In this document: piece after piece, positions 43,950-52,543 of the stretch | Layout of the letters: each line of letters begins with the position of its first letter | Position numbering within the stretch: the stretch's first letter is position 1 | Assembly (NCBI GenBank): GCA_965224205.1 | Contig: CBDCYN010000011.1 | Coordinates: forward strand, 127,582 to 191,581 | Source of the DNA: CBDCYN01 sp965224205 | Lineage (GTDB): Bacteria; Planctomycetota; Phycisphaerae; Phycisphaerales; Phycisphaeraceae | Direction: 5' to 3' | DNA: 64,000 nucleotides | Program-made: the position numbers and the translations under genes | The notes under the pieces: generated by a model | Databases searched by the model: none | What the model was told of the DNA's origin: nothing | The model's input: only the letters and a program-made list of their open reading frames with translations

Positions 43950-45124
43950 GGGCGGTGGGCCGGATCCAGGGGGGGCGATGGGTCATCGAGTGGGCGGGCG
44001 GGCAGATCCGTTGCCTCAAAGCCCGGGCCGTCTGCAACGGGGGCGTTCGAGGGGGGCTCCAGCAGCGCCGCGGCCTCATGGAAGACCGCGTCGGGGTGGA
44101 TCTGGGTCATGCAGCGGTGGTCGAGCGGGCATTTCTTCTTCTGGCAAGGCCCGCAGAAGACGTCGACCCGCACCTGGCGTTCACGAACGAAATGATTCTC
44201 AGACCAGGCCGGGTCCGTGGGGCCGAAGATGGTCACGACCGGCACGTTCATCGCCGTGGCGATGTGGCGAGGGCCTGTGTCGTTGGTGATCATCAGCGCC
44301 GTACGCTTCACAACGCTTTTGAGCAGGGTCAGGTCGACCCCCAGGCGGGGCAGGTCCAGCATCGGCTGCCTGGCCGCGGCGAGCACTCGGTCTAAAATCG
44401 CCCGCTCGTTGGGGGCGCCGGTCACCGCGGTGACCGCGCCCAGCCGCTCGACGCACATGTCCGCGACCGCGGCGAACCGATCGGGATACCACATCTTGGC
44501 GTCCCCGTAATTGGCGCCGGGGTTGATCAGCACCAGCGGCTGGGCTTGGGACGGATCGAACCCCGCGGCCCCAAGGGCCTCATCGGCTTTGGCGTCATGC
44601 TCGGGGCGGGTGAACAGCTGCATCGCCGGGTCGGGGTCTCGGGCCCCCAGGTACCGGGCGATCCCGAGGTAGTAATCCCGAGCCGAGACCGGCACGAACC
44701 GGCCCCGCGCCCGGCGGGGCAGCAAGCGATCGGTCAGCAAGAACCCCCGCCCGTCGCGGTCGTACCCGACCCGCCGGGGGATCCCCGCCATCCTCGTCAA
44801 TAACGCCGTGCGGAAGCTGTTGGGTAGCAGCACCGCGGTGTCGAACCGGCCCGCGGCCAGCCGACGCGCCAGCTGAAACGGGCCGGTGCGGCGGGCATCG
44901 GGTTTATGCTTGGGGCGGCGTCGAACCTTCACCAACCGGTCGATCCAGGGGCAGGCCTCGAGCACCGGGCGGACGGTGTCTCGAACCAAAACCGAGATGT
45001 GGGCGTCGGGGTATAGCCCACGCAGGGCGCGGAGCGTGGGTGTGGCCATGACGATATCCCCGACCCAGGTCGGGGCAACGACCAACAACCGCTGAGCACG
45101 ATGATCGTGGGCACGGTGGTTCAT
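43946..45124 (-). CDS. ADP-heptose:LPS heptosyltransferase (GT family 9)
   Basis: A 392-aa GT9 enzyme of the WaaF/WaaC type. Landmarks are VVAPTWVGDIVMATPTLRALRGLYP at the N-terminus, LINPGANYGDAKMWYP, and the donor-site block MITNDTGPRHIATAMNVPVVTIFGPTDPAW. A Cys cluster (FCGPCQKKKCPLDHRCM) near residue 335 is common in planctomycete and other GT9 members. It adds heptose to the inner core of LPS in the cytoplasm. Start ATG 45124; a dispersed repeat core lies 20 bp upstream. Confidence 0.88.
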   Translation of the reverse strand: MNHRAHDHRAQRLLVVAPTWVGDIVMATPTLRALRGLYPDAHISVLVRDTVRPVLEACPWIDRLVKVRRRPKHKPDARRTGPFQLARRLAAGRFDTAVLLPNSFRTALLTRMAGIPRRVGYDRDGRGFLLTDRLLPRRARGRFVPVSARDYYLGIARYLGARDPDPAMQLFTRPEHDAKADEALGAAGFDPSQAQPLVLINPGANYGDAKMWYPDRFAAVADMCVERLGAVTAVTGAPNERAILDRVLAAARQPMLDLPRLGVDLTLLKSVVKRTALMITNDTGPRHIATAMNVPVVTIFGPTDPAWSENHFVRERQVRVDVFCGPCQKKKCPLDHRCMTQIHPDAVFHEAAALLEPPSNAPVADGPGFEATDLPARPLDDPSPPLDPAHRP

Positions 45125-45143
45125 CTGACGCTATGGGAGTATA

Positions 45144-45246
45144 TACGCATCACGTCTCAAAGTGCCGTGTCGAGTCGGTATCGGGCCCAGAACATGTCCC
45201 TGTTGGGTATCGGAACGGCACCGGGTTTTCATCGGGGGATCAGGAT
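45144..45246 (-). repeat. Dispersed ~105-bp intergenic repeat, copy before the heptosyltransferase gene
   Basis: Core ATACGC-ATC with a degenerate second arm (ACGTCT), then CAAAGTGCCGTGTCGAG and, at the far end, GGCACCGGGTTTTCATCGGGGGATC. Same orientation relative to the downstream gene as the copies at 15438, 16420 and 26357; the core is 20 bp from the ATG. Confidence 0.7.
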
Positions 45247-45404
45247 AGGATCGACCGATTCCGAAGTCGACCCAGGGTCGCGGTGGCCGCCCGCAGCTGT
45301 CGGTTTCGATGGGCCCGTGCGTTGTGACGCATCCTTACCTTACTTCTTTAGGACGATCCGGGATCGAGGGCCTTTAGCACCGATGGCAGAGGCGAAGGCG
45401 TGGA

Positions 45405-46898
45405 TCATACGGACCATAGCCCGGCTGTCTTTCGAGGCAACCGCACGGACGCGCGGCCCTGGGTGATCGTCACGGGCGGGACGTCGGGGGTGTGGCTGTG
45501 GAGGGTGCGGCCCTCTAGGTGCTCGATGACCCGCGGGGGGACGTTGGTGTTGGCGGCGATATCGATCGTCAGGGGCGCGGCCATGGCGTGGTGTGTATTG
45601 TGGACGACGATCAGGACCGCGTCGTCGCGGAACGCTCGCAGGTAGGCGTACACCCCGGCGTCTGACCATAGCGTCAGGAGGTAGCCGTAACGCAGCGCGG
45701 GGTGATCGGCCCGCAGCTGCACCAAAGCGGTGATGTGATCGAACATCTGGCGGGCGTGGGGGTGGCTGGGCAGGGGGCGGTGGTCGGGGCCGATGAGGTC
45801 CCACGGCATGTCGCGCCGGTTGTCGGGGTCGGCGGCGCCTTCGAGGCCGATCTCGGTGCCGTAGTAGAGCTTGGGGATGCCGCGGGTGGTGAACAGGACG
45901 GTCAGGCACAACGCCACGAGCCGCGACGCTTCTTGGCGGTCGCCGCTGGTGCGTCGCAGGGCCTCGGTCATGACCCGCTCGTTGAGGTCGTGGTTGTCGA
46001 GCAGGGTGATCAGACGGTTGGCGTTGGTGTACCGCTTGTCGCGGTCTAAGACGCCACGGGGTTCGCGGGGGTCGAGCCGGGGGCGGGCTAGCTCGGTCAT
46101 CGGGCGGTCCCAGATCAGGCAGCCCCGCAGCTGCCCGGAGAGCGGGAAATCAAACACCGTGTCGAAATCGTGTTCTTGCTGATACCGGCCTAGCTTGTCG
46201 GGGTCGAAGGACAGGACCTCGCCGATCAGGGTCACGCCCGGGTGGCGGGTGCGGACGGTGGCTTTGAAGTGGTACCAGAACGCGTCCTCGACGTGCTTGA
46301 CGGTGTCCATGCGGATCGCGTCGATGCCGGTGTGTTCGATCCAGTCGAGGATGTTTTCAATGAAATAGTCGACGACGTAGGGCTGGTCGTGGTCGAGGTC
46401 GGGCAGGCCGCTGAGCTGGGCGTCGACCTCGCTGGAGGGATCGTGTGCGTTGAAGTGTTGGGGGCCGAAAGGCTTGTCCGGGTAGGCCTGGTAGGTTGGA
46501 TTGTGGTAACCGGTGTGGTTGACCACCATGTCGAGGATGATCTTCAAGCCCGCGTCGTGGAACGCTTCGACGAGTTGGGCTACGTAGGCGCGGCTGCCGT
46601 CGGCGAGCTGGGGGCGGGGGGTATAAAGGTGCGGGTCGACCTTCGTGAAGTCCAACGCCCAATACCCGTGGTACCCATCGGCGTCGAAATGGCGGCCGAT
46701 ACTCAGGTACACGGGGGTGATCCAGATCGCGGTCACGCCCAGGGCTTTGAAGTACGGGATCTTGGAGACCAGCCCGGCGAAGTCCCCGCCGTGCCAGGCA
46801 CGGGGGTCGTTCTTGTCCACGTTGAGGTTGTTCTGGGCGTCGCCATCGGCGAAGCGGTCGGTGAGCACAAAGTAGATGACGTCGTCTTGGGTGATCAT
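45405..46898 (-). CDS. Alpha-amylase family glycoside hydrolase (GH13)
   Basis: A 497-aa GH13 enzyme without a signal peptide, so probably cytoplasmic. Conserved regions: I DMVVNHTGY, II GIDAIRMDTVKHV (nucleophile Asp), III LIGEVLSFD (acid/base Glu), IV LITLLDNHD. A small beta domain ends the protein. It acts on alpha-glucans such as glycogen or maltodextrin. ATG 46898 (MITQDDVIYFVLTDRF) matches the family beginning and follows AAGGCG; the upstream ATG at 46952 adds 18 unlikely residues. Confidence 0.93.
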   Translation of the reverse strand: MITQDDVIYFVLTDRFADGDAQNNLNVDKNDPRAWHGGDFAGLVSKIPYFKALGVTAIWITPVYLSIGRHFDADGYHGYWALDFTKVDPHLYTPRPQLADGSRAYVAQLVEAFHDAGLKIILDMVVNHTGYHNPTYQAYPDKPFGPQHFNAHDPSSEVDAQLSGLPDLDHDQPYVVDYFIENILDWIEHTGIDAIRMDTVKHVEDAFWYHFKATVRTRHPGVTLIGEVLSFDPDKLGRYQQEHDFDTVFDFPLSGQLRGCLIWDRPMTELARPRLDPREPRGVLDRDKRYTNANRLITLLDNHDLNERVMTEALRRTSGDRQEASRLVALCLTVLFTTRGIPKLYYGTEIGLEGAADPDNRRDMPWDLIGPDHRPLPSHPHARQMFDHITALVQLRADHPALRYGYLLTLWSDAGVYAYLRAFRDDAVLIVVHNTHHAMAAPLTIDIAANTNVPPRVIEHLEGRTLHSHTPDVPPVTITQGRASVRLPRKTAGLWSV

Positions 46899-47044
46899 GA
46901 TGGTCGCCTTTAGGGCTTGAGTATCTGAAACACATCTTTTGAACTGGCCCACAGGCCCCGTCAGTGGATGTTCTCATGCGGCTGACTCAACGAGAGACAA
47001 GGACTTGTGAGCAGTCAACGATTGTTTTTTCAAGTTGTGTAGAC

Positions 47045-47149
47045 ATACCGATCCCGGATGAAAATACGGCGTGATTCATGTACGCGGCAGGGGGATTTTC
47101 GGTATCCAACGCATACTCGACGCGGTACTTTGATACGCGATGCGTATAC
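47045..47149 (+). repeat. Dispersed ~105-bp intergenic repeat, full copy
   Basis: Begins ATACCGATCCCGGATGAAA, then ATACGGCGTGATTCATGTACGCGGCA, ending CGCGGTACTTTGATACGCGATG and CGTATA; perfect core ATACGC-GAT-GCGTAT at 47133-47147. Same orientation as the copy at 10100-10205, with which it aligns along its whole length. Confidence 0.82.
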
Positions 47150-47184
47150 CTAAGCTTTTCGGGGGTTGTGCGAAAAAACCCTTG

Positions 47185-47472
47185 CTATGAAATCCCTAGA
47201 CCGCGGCGACGCCGAGATACCAGCACCGGGAACAGAACGGCCAAGGCCGACAGGGACGCCGGTTCGAGGATCGTCGCATCGAATAGGTACGCCGCGCCGG
47301 CATTAAGGCCCAGAACATCGTCCTCGTATGCCCCAGCCAGAGTGGCATGCCCGTCGATTGTAACGGAGATTCCAAAACCGTCCGAAGCCGACATGTCGTC
47401 GTTGGTCAGTTTGGCCAACTGCTGGCCCGTGGTCACATCAAAGAGGTAGGCCGGGCCGTGGTGTTTACCCAC
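47185..47472 (-). pseudogene. C-terminal remnant of an FG-GAP/PEP-CTERM-like surface protein
   Basis: About 95 codons on the minus strand: GPAYLFDVTTGQQLAKL and GAAYLFD are typical FG-GAP repeat segments, here separated by one unit (NDDMSASDGFGISVTIDGHATLAGAYEDD). The C-terminus LEPASLSALAVLFPVLVSRRRRG resembles a PEP-CTERM-like sorting tail. There is no signal peptide and no further upstream repeats in frame, so the N-terminal part is lost. Probably a decayed gene fragment in a repeat-rich intergenic region. Confidence 0.5.
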
Positions 47473-47650
47473 GATCGCCCTGTTTCCGGATTGAGCAACC
47501 TGAGGTCTGTAAATTCGGGATTGAAGTAGCGGGTCACGGACTCTCCGAGGTGAGGTAACGCTTGTCGGTGGCGGCCCATTGATCGTCGATCTCGATTAGG
47601 ACGGTCGCGGCTCGGTGCGGGGCTTTCCCCGAAGATTAAACGTTGGCCGA

Positions 47651-47700
47651 GCACCAGAAGCGTACCCGACGCGGCACTTTGACACGCGATTTCTATAGCC
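47651..47700 (+). repeat. Degenerate end of the dispersed repeat
   Basis: GCGTACCCGACGCGGCACTTTGACACGCGATTTCTATAG aligns with the core-proximal part of full copies but both palindrome arms are mutated. Confidence 0.5.
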
Positions 47701-47791
47701 TTTTTTAATATAAATGCTTTAAATTAAGCAATTTATAAAATAAAAATTGCCTTATGGTGACATCAAAATGTAATCGAGAGGCGTGCGGATA

Positions 47792-47901
47792 GGCGTTTCT
47801 CGATTTCGTGTACGACGTCAAGTGGTCGGGATATGCCGAGAAGCCCGCTGTCTCACGGTTGCGGCTCGCTGGGGGCATCGTACACCATTCGGGATACGCT
47901 C
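47792..47901. mobile_element. MITE, TA-flanked (copy 2, 110 bp)
   Basis: GGCGTTTCTCGATTTCGTGT at the left and, read inward from the right, GAGCGTATCCCGAATGGTGT. TA flanks at 47790-47791 and 47902-47903. The interior matches copy 1 (6969-7064), including CTCACGGTTGCGGCTCGCTG versus CTCACGGTCGCGGCTTGCTG, with about 14 extra bases. Confidence 0.7.
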
Positions 47902-47927
47902 TAAGCGTTGGAGGGGATGATTTTTAT

Positions 47928-47942
47928 ATACGCAATGCGTAT
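47928..47942. repeat. Isolated palindromic core of the dispersed repeat
   Basis: ATACGC-AAT-GCGTAT, perfect 6-bp arms with a 3-bp spacer, 25 bp beyond the MITE. Confidence 0.5.
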
Positions 47943-48029
47943 AAGCCTGCGCGCGTCTGGTGTGATGTAAGCTATTGATAAACATGATATTGAACTGTTA
48001 AGAATCGGCAAATTTAGCTGGGCAAGATA

Positions 48030-48132
48030 GACACATCACGTATCAAAGTACCGCATCGGGTACGCGCTGGATACTGGAAATTAGTCAGCTGCGCACACGG
48101 ATCGTGCCGCCATTCCATCCGGGATGGGTATA
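48030..48132 (-). repeat. Dispersed ~105-bp intergenic repeat, copy upstream of parB
   Basis: Begins GACACATCACGTATCAAAG, then TACCGCATCGGGTACGCG, and ends CGTGCCGCCATTCCATCCG followed by GGATGGGTATAG. It is the reverse orientation of the 10100 and 47045 copies. The core arms are partly mutated (ACACATCACGTAT). Confidence 0.75.
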
Positions 48133-48582
48133 GATTCGGTCCCGTCTGGGCACGGCTAGTGTTTTGGCAATCAGAAGGGGGATGTCCGGGCGGACCCGGA
48201 TCTATACAGCTTTATTTTTCGTCTAGGTCGCCAGCCTAGGGTTCTTCAAGAATTCTTGGTGTTTGATCGGGAACCTGCTTCCTTATCCTTACGGTCGCGG
48301 CTCGCGGTGAAGCTGTTCATTAACTTCGAAGCCACTCTAGGAGACATTTTTCATGGATCCGCGAACCTGACATGAGAGCCCCGCTTTTGTACCTCGTCTT
48401 GTTTTCGGGTTAGTCTCCCTCCTGAACGGGTCAAAAATGAGGGCAAAAAAACGTTTTTTAATAGGAAACCCCACAATTTGACGCATTTCGGCAGTAGAAT
48501 AGGGACATTCTGAAGGCAATCAATGTGACACCGATGAGATATGACCTGGATTTGTGACCTCTATACAACCGTGTGCGTGTCG

Positions 48583-48600
48583 ATGTTCCACGTGGAACAT
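48583..48600. promoter_or_regulatory. parS centromere site
   Basis: ATGTTCCACGTGGAACAT is a perfect 18-bp palindrome whose central 16 bp (TGTTCCACGTGGAACA) match the bacterial chromosomal parS consensus except for one symmetric pair. It lies 69 bp upstream of parB. ParB-CTP clamps load here, which usually places the site near the replication origin. Confidence 0.88.
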
Positions 48601-48668
48601 CGTCCGATCCAGCCGCCATTGTGGATCTGAAAAAACATCGTTGACACTCATGATAAAAGGACCATGCT

Positions 48669-49769
48669 TTGACTGATGCCACTAAAGGACAACCAAGAAA
48701 AAAAAGCAGGTTGGGCAAAGGGTTAAGCAGTCTCATGGGGCAGCCCGTGACAATCTCGCCCCCAGTCCATGAAATAGATGAGCGTCAAGCGGGTTCATCA
48801 CGTTCGGATGATAAAACGAATCGTTCGGGCTCTATCCCTGCTATCCTTGAACAAAATTCCGTCTCTCATCCCACGAAGCAGGATCAAAACCCTGATGCAG
48901 ATCCTTCTACCTTTACGGACATGCACATCTATCAGGTCCCGGTCGCTTCGTTGAGGCCCAGTCGCCACCAACCCAGACAAGATTTTGATCAAGCTGCTTT
49001 GGAAAGTCTAGCGGATTCGATCCGTGCTGATGGCCTGATTCAGCCTTTGATTGTCCGACCAACGAGGCATCCTCAGGATCACTCGAGTGGAGACTCATCG
49101 GCTGATCCCCAATACGAGCTGATCGCTGGTGAACGTCGATGGCGAGCTGCTCAACGGGCTGGGATGACGCACGTCCCAGTGGTTGTCAAGGATCTGGATG
49201 ACCGTCAGACCGCAGAATGGTCTTTGATCGAAAACCTTCAGCGAGAAGACCTTAACCCGATCGAAAGAGCAGAAGCGTTCGAGCATTTGATCCATCAATT
49301 TGGCCTCAGCCACGATCAGATCGCTCAAAGAATCGGGATCGACAGATCGTCTGTATCTAATCTATTGAGATTATTATCTTTAAGCGATAAAGCGAGGGCA
49401 TGGGTACGAGACGATAAGCTCTCCTTGGGCCACGCCAAAGTCTTAGCAGGCCTCGAGGACGATCAGCAAATCGCCTTGGGTTCTAAAGTGATCTCGAACG
49501 ACCTGTCGGTTCGGGAAGCTGAAAAAATAGCGTCTCAGATCAAGCAACAGGGTCGATTACCAGCTGTCGCGACAGACTTCACGTCAAAGAAGAACAAACC
49601 CGCCTTCCTGTCCGACCTGGAAGAAGCGATCGGCCAACAGCTGGGAACCAAAGTCAAGGTCCGCAAAGGAAGAAAAAAAGGATCTGGAACCCTGCTAATC
49701 GATTTCTATTCTTTGGACGAATTTGACGCGCTGTTAGCCCGGCTGGGCGTCGCGGCTGAACTAGGATAA
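48669..49769 (+). CDS. parB: Chromosome-partitioning protein ParB
   Basis: A 366-aa ParB/Spo0J CTPase. The start is TTG 48669 (preceded by AAAAGGA); the N-terminus KKSRLGKGLSSLMG is the ParA-stimulating segment of chromosomal ParBs. The CTPase domain contains LRPSRHQPR, GLIQPLIVR, the GERRWRAAQRAG motif and ENLQREDLNPIERAEAF. An HTH follows (FGLSHDQIAQRIGIDRSSVSNLLRLL), and the C-terminal dimer domain ends LIDFYSLDEFDALLARL. A poorly conserved ~60-residue stretch (about 28-75) is Ser/Asp/Gln-rich. parA is not upstream as usual; the ParA-like gene at 54451 belongs to the accessory island. Confidence 0.94.
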   Translation: MTDATKGQPRKKSRLGKGLSSLMGQPVTISPPVHEIDERQAGSSRSDDKTNRSGSIPAILEQNSVSHPTKQDQNPDADPSTFTDMHIYQVPVASLRPSRHQPRQDFDQAALESLADSIRADGLIQPLIVRPTRHPQDHSSGDSSADPQYELIAGERRWRAAQRAGMTHVPVVVKDLDDRQTAEWSLIENLQREDLNPIERAEAFEHLIHQFGLSHDQIAQRIGIDRSSVSNLLRLLSLSDKARAWVRDDKLSLGHAKVLAGLEDDQQIALGSKVISNDLSVREAEKIASQIKQQGRLPAVATDFTSKKNKPAFLSDLEEAIGQQLGTKVKVRKGRKKGSGTLLIDFYSLDEFDALLARLGVAAELG

Positions 49770-49898
49770 ACGAAGGGCAGCCCATCATGTCGCCGAATCA
49801 AAAATGAATGTATGTTGATTATATATATCTCTTTATATTTCTGCAATCGCCCTGAATTGCCCTTCAGCCATGGTGTTGTTTACTCCAAGGTACTCCCT

Positions 49899-50705
49899 TT
49901 AGCCAATCCGCAACCCCTCTTGAAGAGCCAGGGTCCTGATGTCTTGATAATACGCCTTGAGAGCTTTGTCCGGATCGCGCCCGTACATATGGTGGAACCA
50001 CTCACCGCAGACATACCGATCGAAGCCCAAACGCTCTAGAGCACGCATCATCGCCACGATCGGCAGCTCGCCGTGCCCAAACGGTTTGATCACCACTTGA
50101 TCCGGTTGATTCAGCCCGTCGTGGAAGTGTACGTAGTCCACCAACTCGCTGATCGCAGCGATCGTTAGATCCAGCGGCTCGCCGCGTCGGAACGGGTGGA
50201 GGTTGTCATAAACCAGACCGATCGAAGGGTGCCCCGCCATGCGCACCGCTGCCGCCGCATCCGAGCCCCGGCTAAGCGTGTCGTGCGTCTCGATCCAGAT
50301 CTTCACCCCAATATGCATCGCAAATTCAGCCGCGTCGCGGAGATGCTGCCCCACCTTTTCGATCACAAACGGCATCGGCATGTCTTCGGGAACCTTCCCG
50401 CAAAGCACACGGATCGCCGGGCAACCGAGTTCCGCTGCCAGCTCCAACCGAGACTTCGATTCCTCCACCGCCCAGTCGCTAGCGAACTGCAAGCCGGTCG
50501 CCAAGCAGCACGGCTCGATCCCCGAATCCGTCAGACGCGTCTCGATCTCCCGGCGGGCGTCTGGGTTCAGAGACGGTTCGATCCCGTGCCCATGGCCCGC
50601 ATCACAACGGAACTCCACCCCGTGGTACCCATACCGCACCGCTGCGGTGAGGATCGATTCCAAGCTCCAATCGGGGCATACAAACGTAGAGAAACCGATT
50701 TTCAA
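49899..50705 (-). CDS. Sugar phosphate isomerase/epimerase family protein
   Basis: A 268-aa xylose-isomerase-like TIM barrel. It starts MKIGFSTFVCPDWSLESIL; metal-binding acids are likely the Glu in GYHGVEFR, the Glu in KIWIETHDTL, Asp and His in GLVYDNLHPF and VDYVHFHD, and the final Glu in VCGEWFHH. Members include inositol catabolism enzymes and hydroxypyruvate isomerases, and planctomycetes have many; the substrate is unknown. It appears monocistronic. Confidence 0.82.
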   Translation of the reverse strand: MKIGFSTFVCPDWSLESILTAAVRYGYHGVEFRCDAGHGHGIEPSLNPDARREIETRLTDSGIEPCCLATGLQFASDWAVEESKSRLELAAELGCPAIRVLCGKVPEDMPMPFVIEKVGQHLRDAAEFAMHIGVKIWIETHDTLSRGSDAAAAVRMAGHPSIGLVYDNLHPFRRGEPLDLTIAAISELVDYVHFHDGLNQPDQVVIKPFGHGELPIVAMMRALERLGFDRYVCGEWFHHMYGRDPDKALKAYYQDIRTLALQEGLRIG

Positions 50706-51165
50706 CGCAGCGGGGTCCTACCTAAAACGGTGTATAAATAAAACCAGCAGCAACAGGGCCCGGCGGTCACCAGCGGATCGTCAGCGAGTCCTAACGACAC
50801 ATACCAATCACGCCCCGTCCCAACCCGCCAGCCGCCCTGTCCCCAAGAAGGATACCTATTTCCCATTTCGAGACCTATCGTCCGTTGGCCGTACGTGAGG
50901 TTAATGGATCTTCATCAACACGATTGCTCTAGCTTTGTCAGGCCCAAGATTTCAGGTCAGCTTCTTGGCACCCCGCGACGAAACACCTGACGATGGATCG
51001 CTACACCAGCCGTTATCACGGCGAGCAGTCTCCAGCGTTTGAGACGCTGCCGGTCCTATCCACGTCAAACCGTAAGAACATCCAAGCAACCGGCACGATT
51101 GGCGCAGATCCAACCCCTCAAAACTTAGCGTGCCACTTGTCGCAAAAGCGTGGGCCGCATGAGCC
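50706..51165. other. Intergenic region before the second IS630 copy
   Basis: 460 bp with no credible gene; frames through it owe their length to the IS630 sequence on the right. No repeat family members recognised. Confidence 0.45.
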
Positions 51166-51232
51166 TAGAGCGCTTGGCGTAATTAATCGCCGCTGGCCGA
51201 TAAGAGAGATTTCTGGCAAGGAGGCCAAGGTC

Positions 51233-51568
51233 ATGGCGTATTCGATGGATCTACGTAAGCGGGTGGTATGGGCCGCCGAGTCGGGTCAGACGATCACGGG
51301 GGTATCACGACAGTTTCGGGTGGCGAGGTCGACGGTTCGCGACTGGTGTGATCGGCACCGCCGGGGCGTGTTGACGCCGGGGGTGCCGGGGCCCAAGGGG
51401 TCGGTCAAGCTTACGGCGGCCGATGAGCAACGGATGCGTGAGGCGGTGGCGGCCAAGCCGGGGATCACGGCCAAGCAGTTGAGGGCGATGCTGAACCTGG
51501 GCGTCGTGGAATCGACGGTGTGCCGGGCGTTGAAGCGGCTGGGGCTGTCGCTCAAAAGAAGTCGCTGA
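51233..51568 (+). CDS. IS630 transposase, first frame (HTH domain), copy 2
   Basis: Identical 111-aa product to the copy at 10338-10673: ATG after AAGGAGG, HTH domains, termination after SLKRSR. The catalytic portion lies in the -1 frame at 51520-52167. Confidence 0.85.
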   Translation: MAYSMDLRKRVVWAAESGQTITGVSRQFRVARSTVRDWCDRHRRGVLTPGVPGPKGSVKLTAADEQRMREAVAAKPGITAKQLRAMLNLGVVESTVCRALKRLGLSLKRSR

Positions 51569-52167
51569 TCGCCGCCGAGCAAGATCGCCCCGACGTGGCC
51601 CAACGCCGCCATAACTTCACGATCGCCCGGCGGTTCGTGGACCCGGCCCATCTGGTTTTCCTCGACGAATCTGGGGCCAAGACGGATATGACCCGGCTGT
51701 ATGGCTGGTCGCCGATCGGGCAGCGTTGCGTGGACCGCACCCCGCACGGCCGCTGGAAGACGCTCACGATGCTCAGCGCGATCCGGCTCGACGGGGTGAT
51801 CCAAGGTGCGACGGTCGTGGTCGATGGCCCGATGAACTCGGCGACGTTCCTGGCCTACACCCAGCAGTTCTTGGCCCCGTCGTTGCGCCCGGGTGACGTG
51901 GTCGTGATGGACAATCTCTCGAGTCACCAAGCCGCCGCGGTGCGCGAAGCGATCGAGGCCGTCGACGCCGACCTGGGGTACCTGCCCCCGTACAGCCCGG
52001 ACCTGAACCCGATCGAGAAGCTGTGGAGCAAGGTCAAGGCGTGGCTACGCCGCGTCGCCGCCAAGACCTTCGGCACGCTCCAAGACGCCATCGCCGATGC
52101 CCTGACAGACGTCACGCCCACCGAGTGCCAAAACTACTTCACCTCTTGCGGATATGGCGATTATTGA
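51520..52167 (+). CDS. IS630 transposase, second frame (DDE domain), copy 2
   Basis: Same -1-frame DDE domain as copy 1 (FLDESGAK, VMDNLSSH, PIEKLWSKVK). Conservation of the split frame in an identical second copy shows the frame change existed when the element transposed and did not block mobility, supporting recoding over damage. Confidence 0.8.
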   Translation: MPGVEAAGAVAQKKSLIAAEQDRPDVAQRRHNFTIARRFVDPAHLVFLDESGAKTDMTRLYGWSPIGQRCVDRTPHGRWKTLTMLSAIRLDGVIQGATVVVDGPMNSATFLAYTQQFLAPSLRPGDVVVMDNLSSHQAAAVREAIEAVDADLGYLPPYSPDLNPIEKLWSKVKAWLRRVAAKTFGTLQDAIADALTDVTPTECQNYFTSCGYGDY

Positions 52168-52292
52168 CGCAAAACGCTCTAATCGAGACTCTGGTATACT
52201 GAAACACGATAAAATTGATAGATCGTCGGGCGACTCTAAGACCCGAGAAAACAAGGATTTTCCCGAGTATTCCAGGGTAAAATCAACTTCTC

Positions 52293-52337
52293 GGTGGGGT
52301 GGCAGAGCGGTTGAATGCACCGGTCTTGAAAACCGAT
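52293..52337 (+). pseudogene. 5' fragment of tRNA-Ser (TGA)
   Basis: GGTGGGGTGGCAGAGCGG, TTGAATGC and CGGTCTTGAAAACCG correspond to the acceptor 5' strand, D-arm and anticodon arm (loop CTTGAAA, anticodon TGA) of tRNA-Ser. The long variable arm, T-arm and acceptor 3' strand are missing; the sequence diverges at about 52338. This is not a functional gene. Such fragments mark a junction where an element recombined with a tRNA gene. Confidence 0.75.
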
Positions 52338-52379
52338 GCAATATTTTACCAACCAATTGCAATTACACGACTTGCAGAT

Positions 52380-52534
52380 ATGGCAATTTTGACTTGGCGC
52401 GCTGCTTGTCGTTTCTCAAGAACGAATCCCCACGACTGGCATTGCTCATCGAAAAATGGGACCGCCTGCCTGACGCCATCAAGGCGGGGATAGAGGCGAT
52501 GGTTCGAGCATCGATCCCCGACGATTCCGAGTAG
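52380..52534 (+). pseudogene. C-terminal remnant of an integrase-like protein
   Basis: The frame ending at 52534 closes with LALLIEKWDRLPDAIKAGIEAMVRAS, resembling the C-terminal tail often found on planctomycete tyrosine-recombinase or integrase proteins. The frame upstream passes through tRNA-Ser and IS630 sequence, so only about 50 codons are meaningful. A decayed integrase directly beside a tRNA fragment fits an attachment junction. The assignment is from recollection of the tail pattern. Confidence 0.4.
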
Positions 52535-52543
52535 CTATATCCT

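Larger units (their letters stand above)
47473..48668. other. Repeat-rich intergenic region upstream of parB
   Basis: 1.2 kb without a credible gene. It holds degenerate and full copies of the dispersed repeat (47651-47700, 47928-47942, 48030-48132), a MITE (47792-47901), AT-rich stretches (47700-47770) and the parS site. Several deletions or insertions seem to have occurred here. Confidence 0.6.
51168..52179 (+). mobile_element. IS630-family insertion sequence, copy 2
   Basis: 1012 bp, same length and orientation as copy 1 (offset 40,895 bp), bounded by TA at 51166-51167 and 52180-52181. All translations match copy 1 exactly. It sits next to the tRNA-Ser fragment at the left edge of the accessory island. 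Confidence 0.93.

Noticed and set aside
48337..48519. 60-codon minus-strand frame upstream of parB
   Set aside because: No ribosome site, no relatives recognised, and it overlaps the expected parB promoter region.
50993..51232. 191-codon frame starting MDRYTSRYHGEQ and running into the IS630 transposase
   Set aside because: Chance fusion of flanking sequence with the IS frame. The equivalent frame in copy 1 has a different N-terminus, and the real start follows AAGGAGG inside the element.
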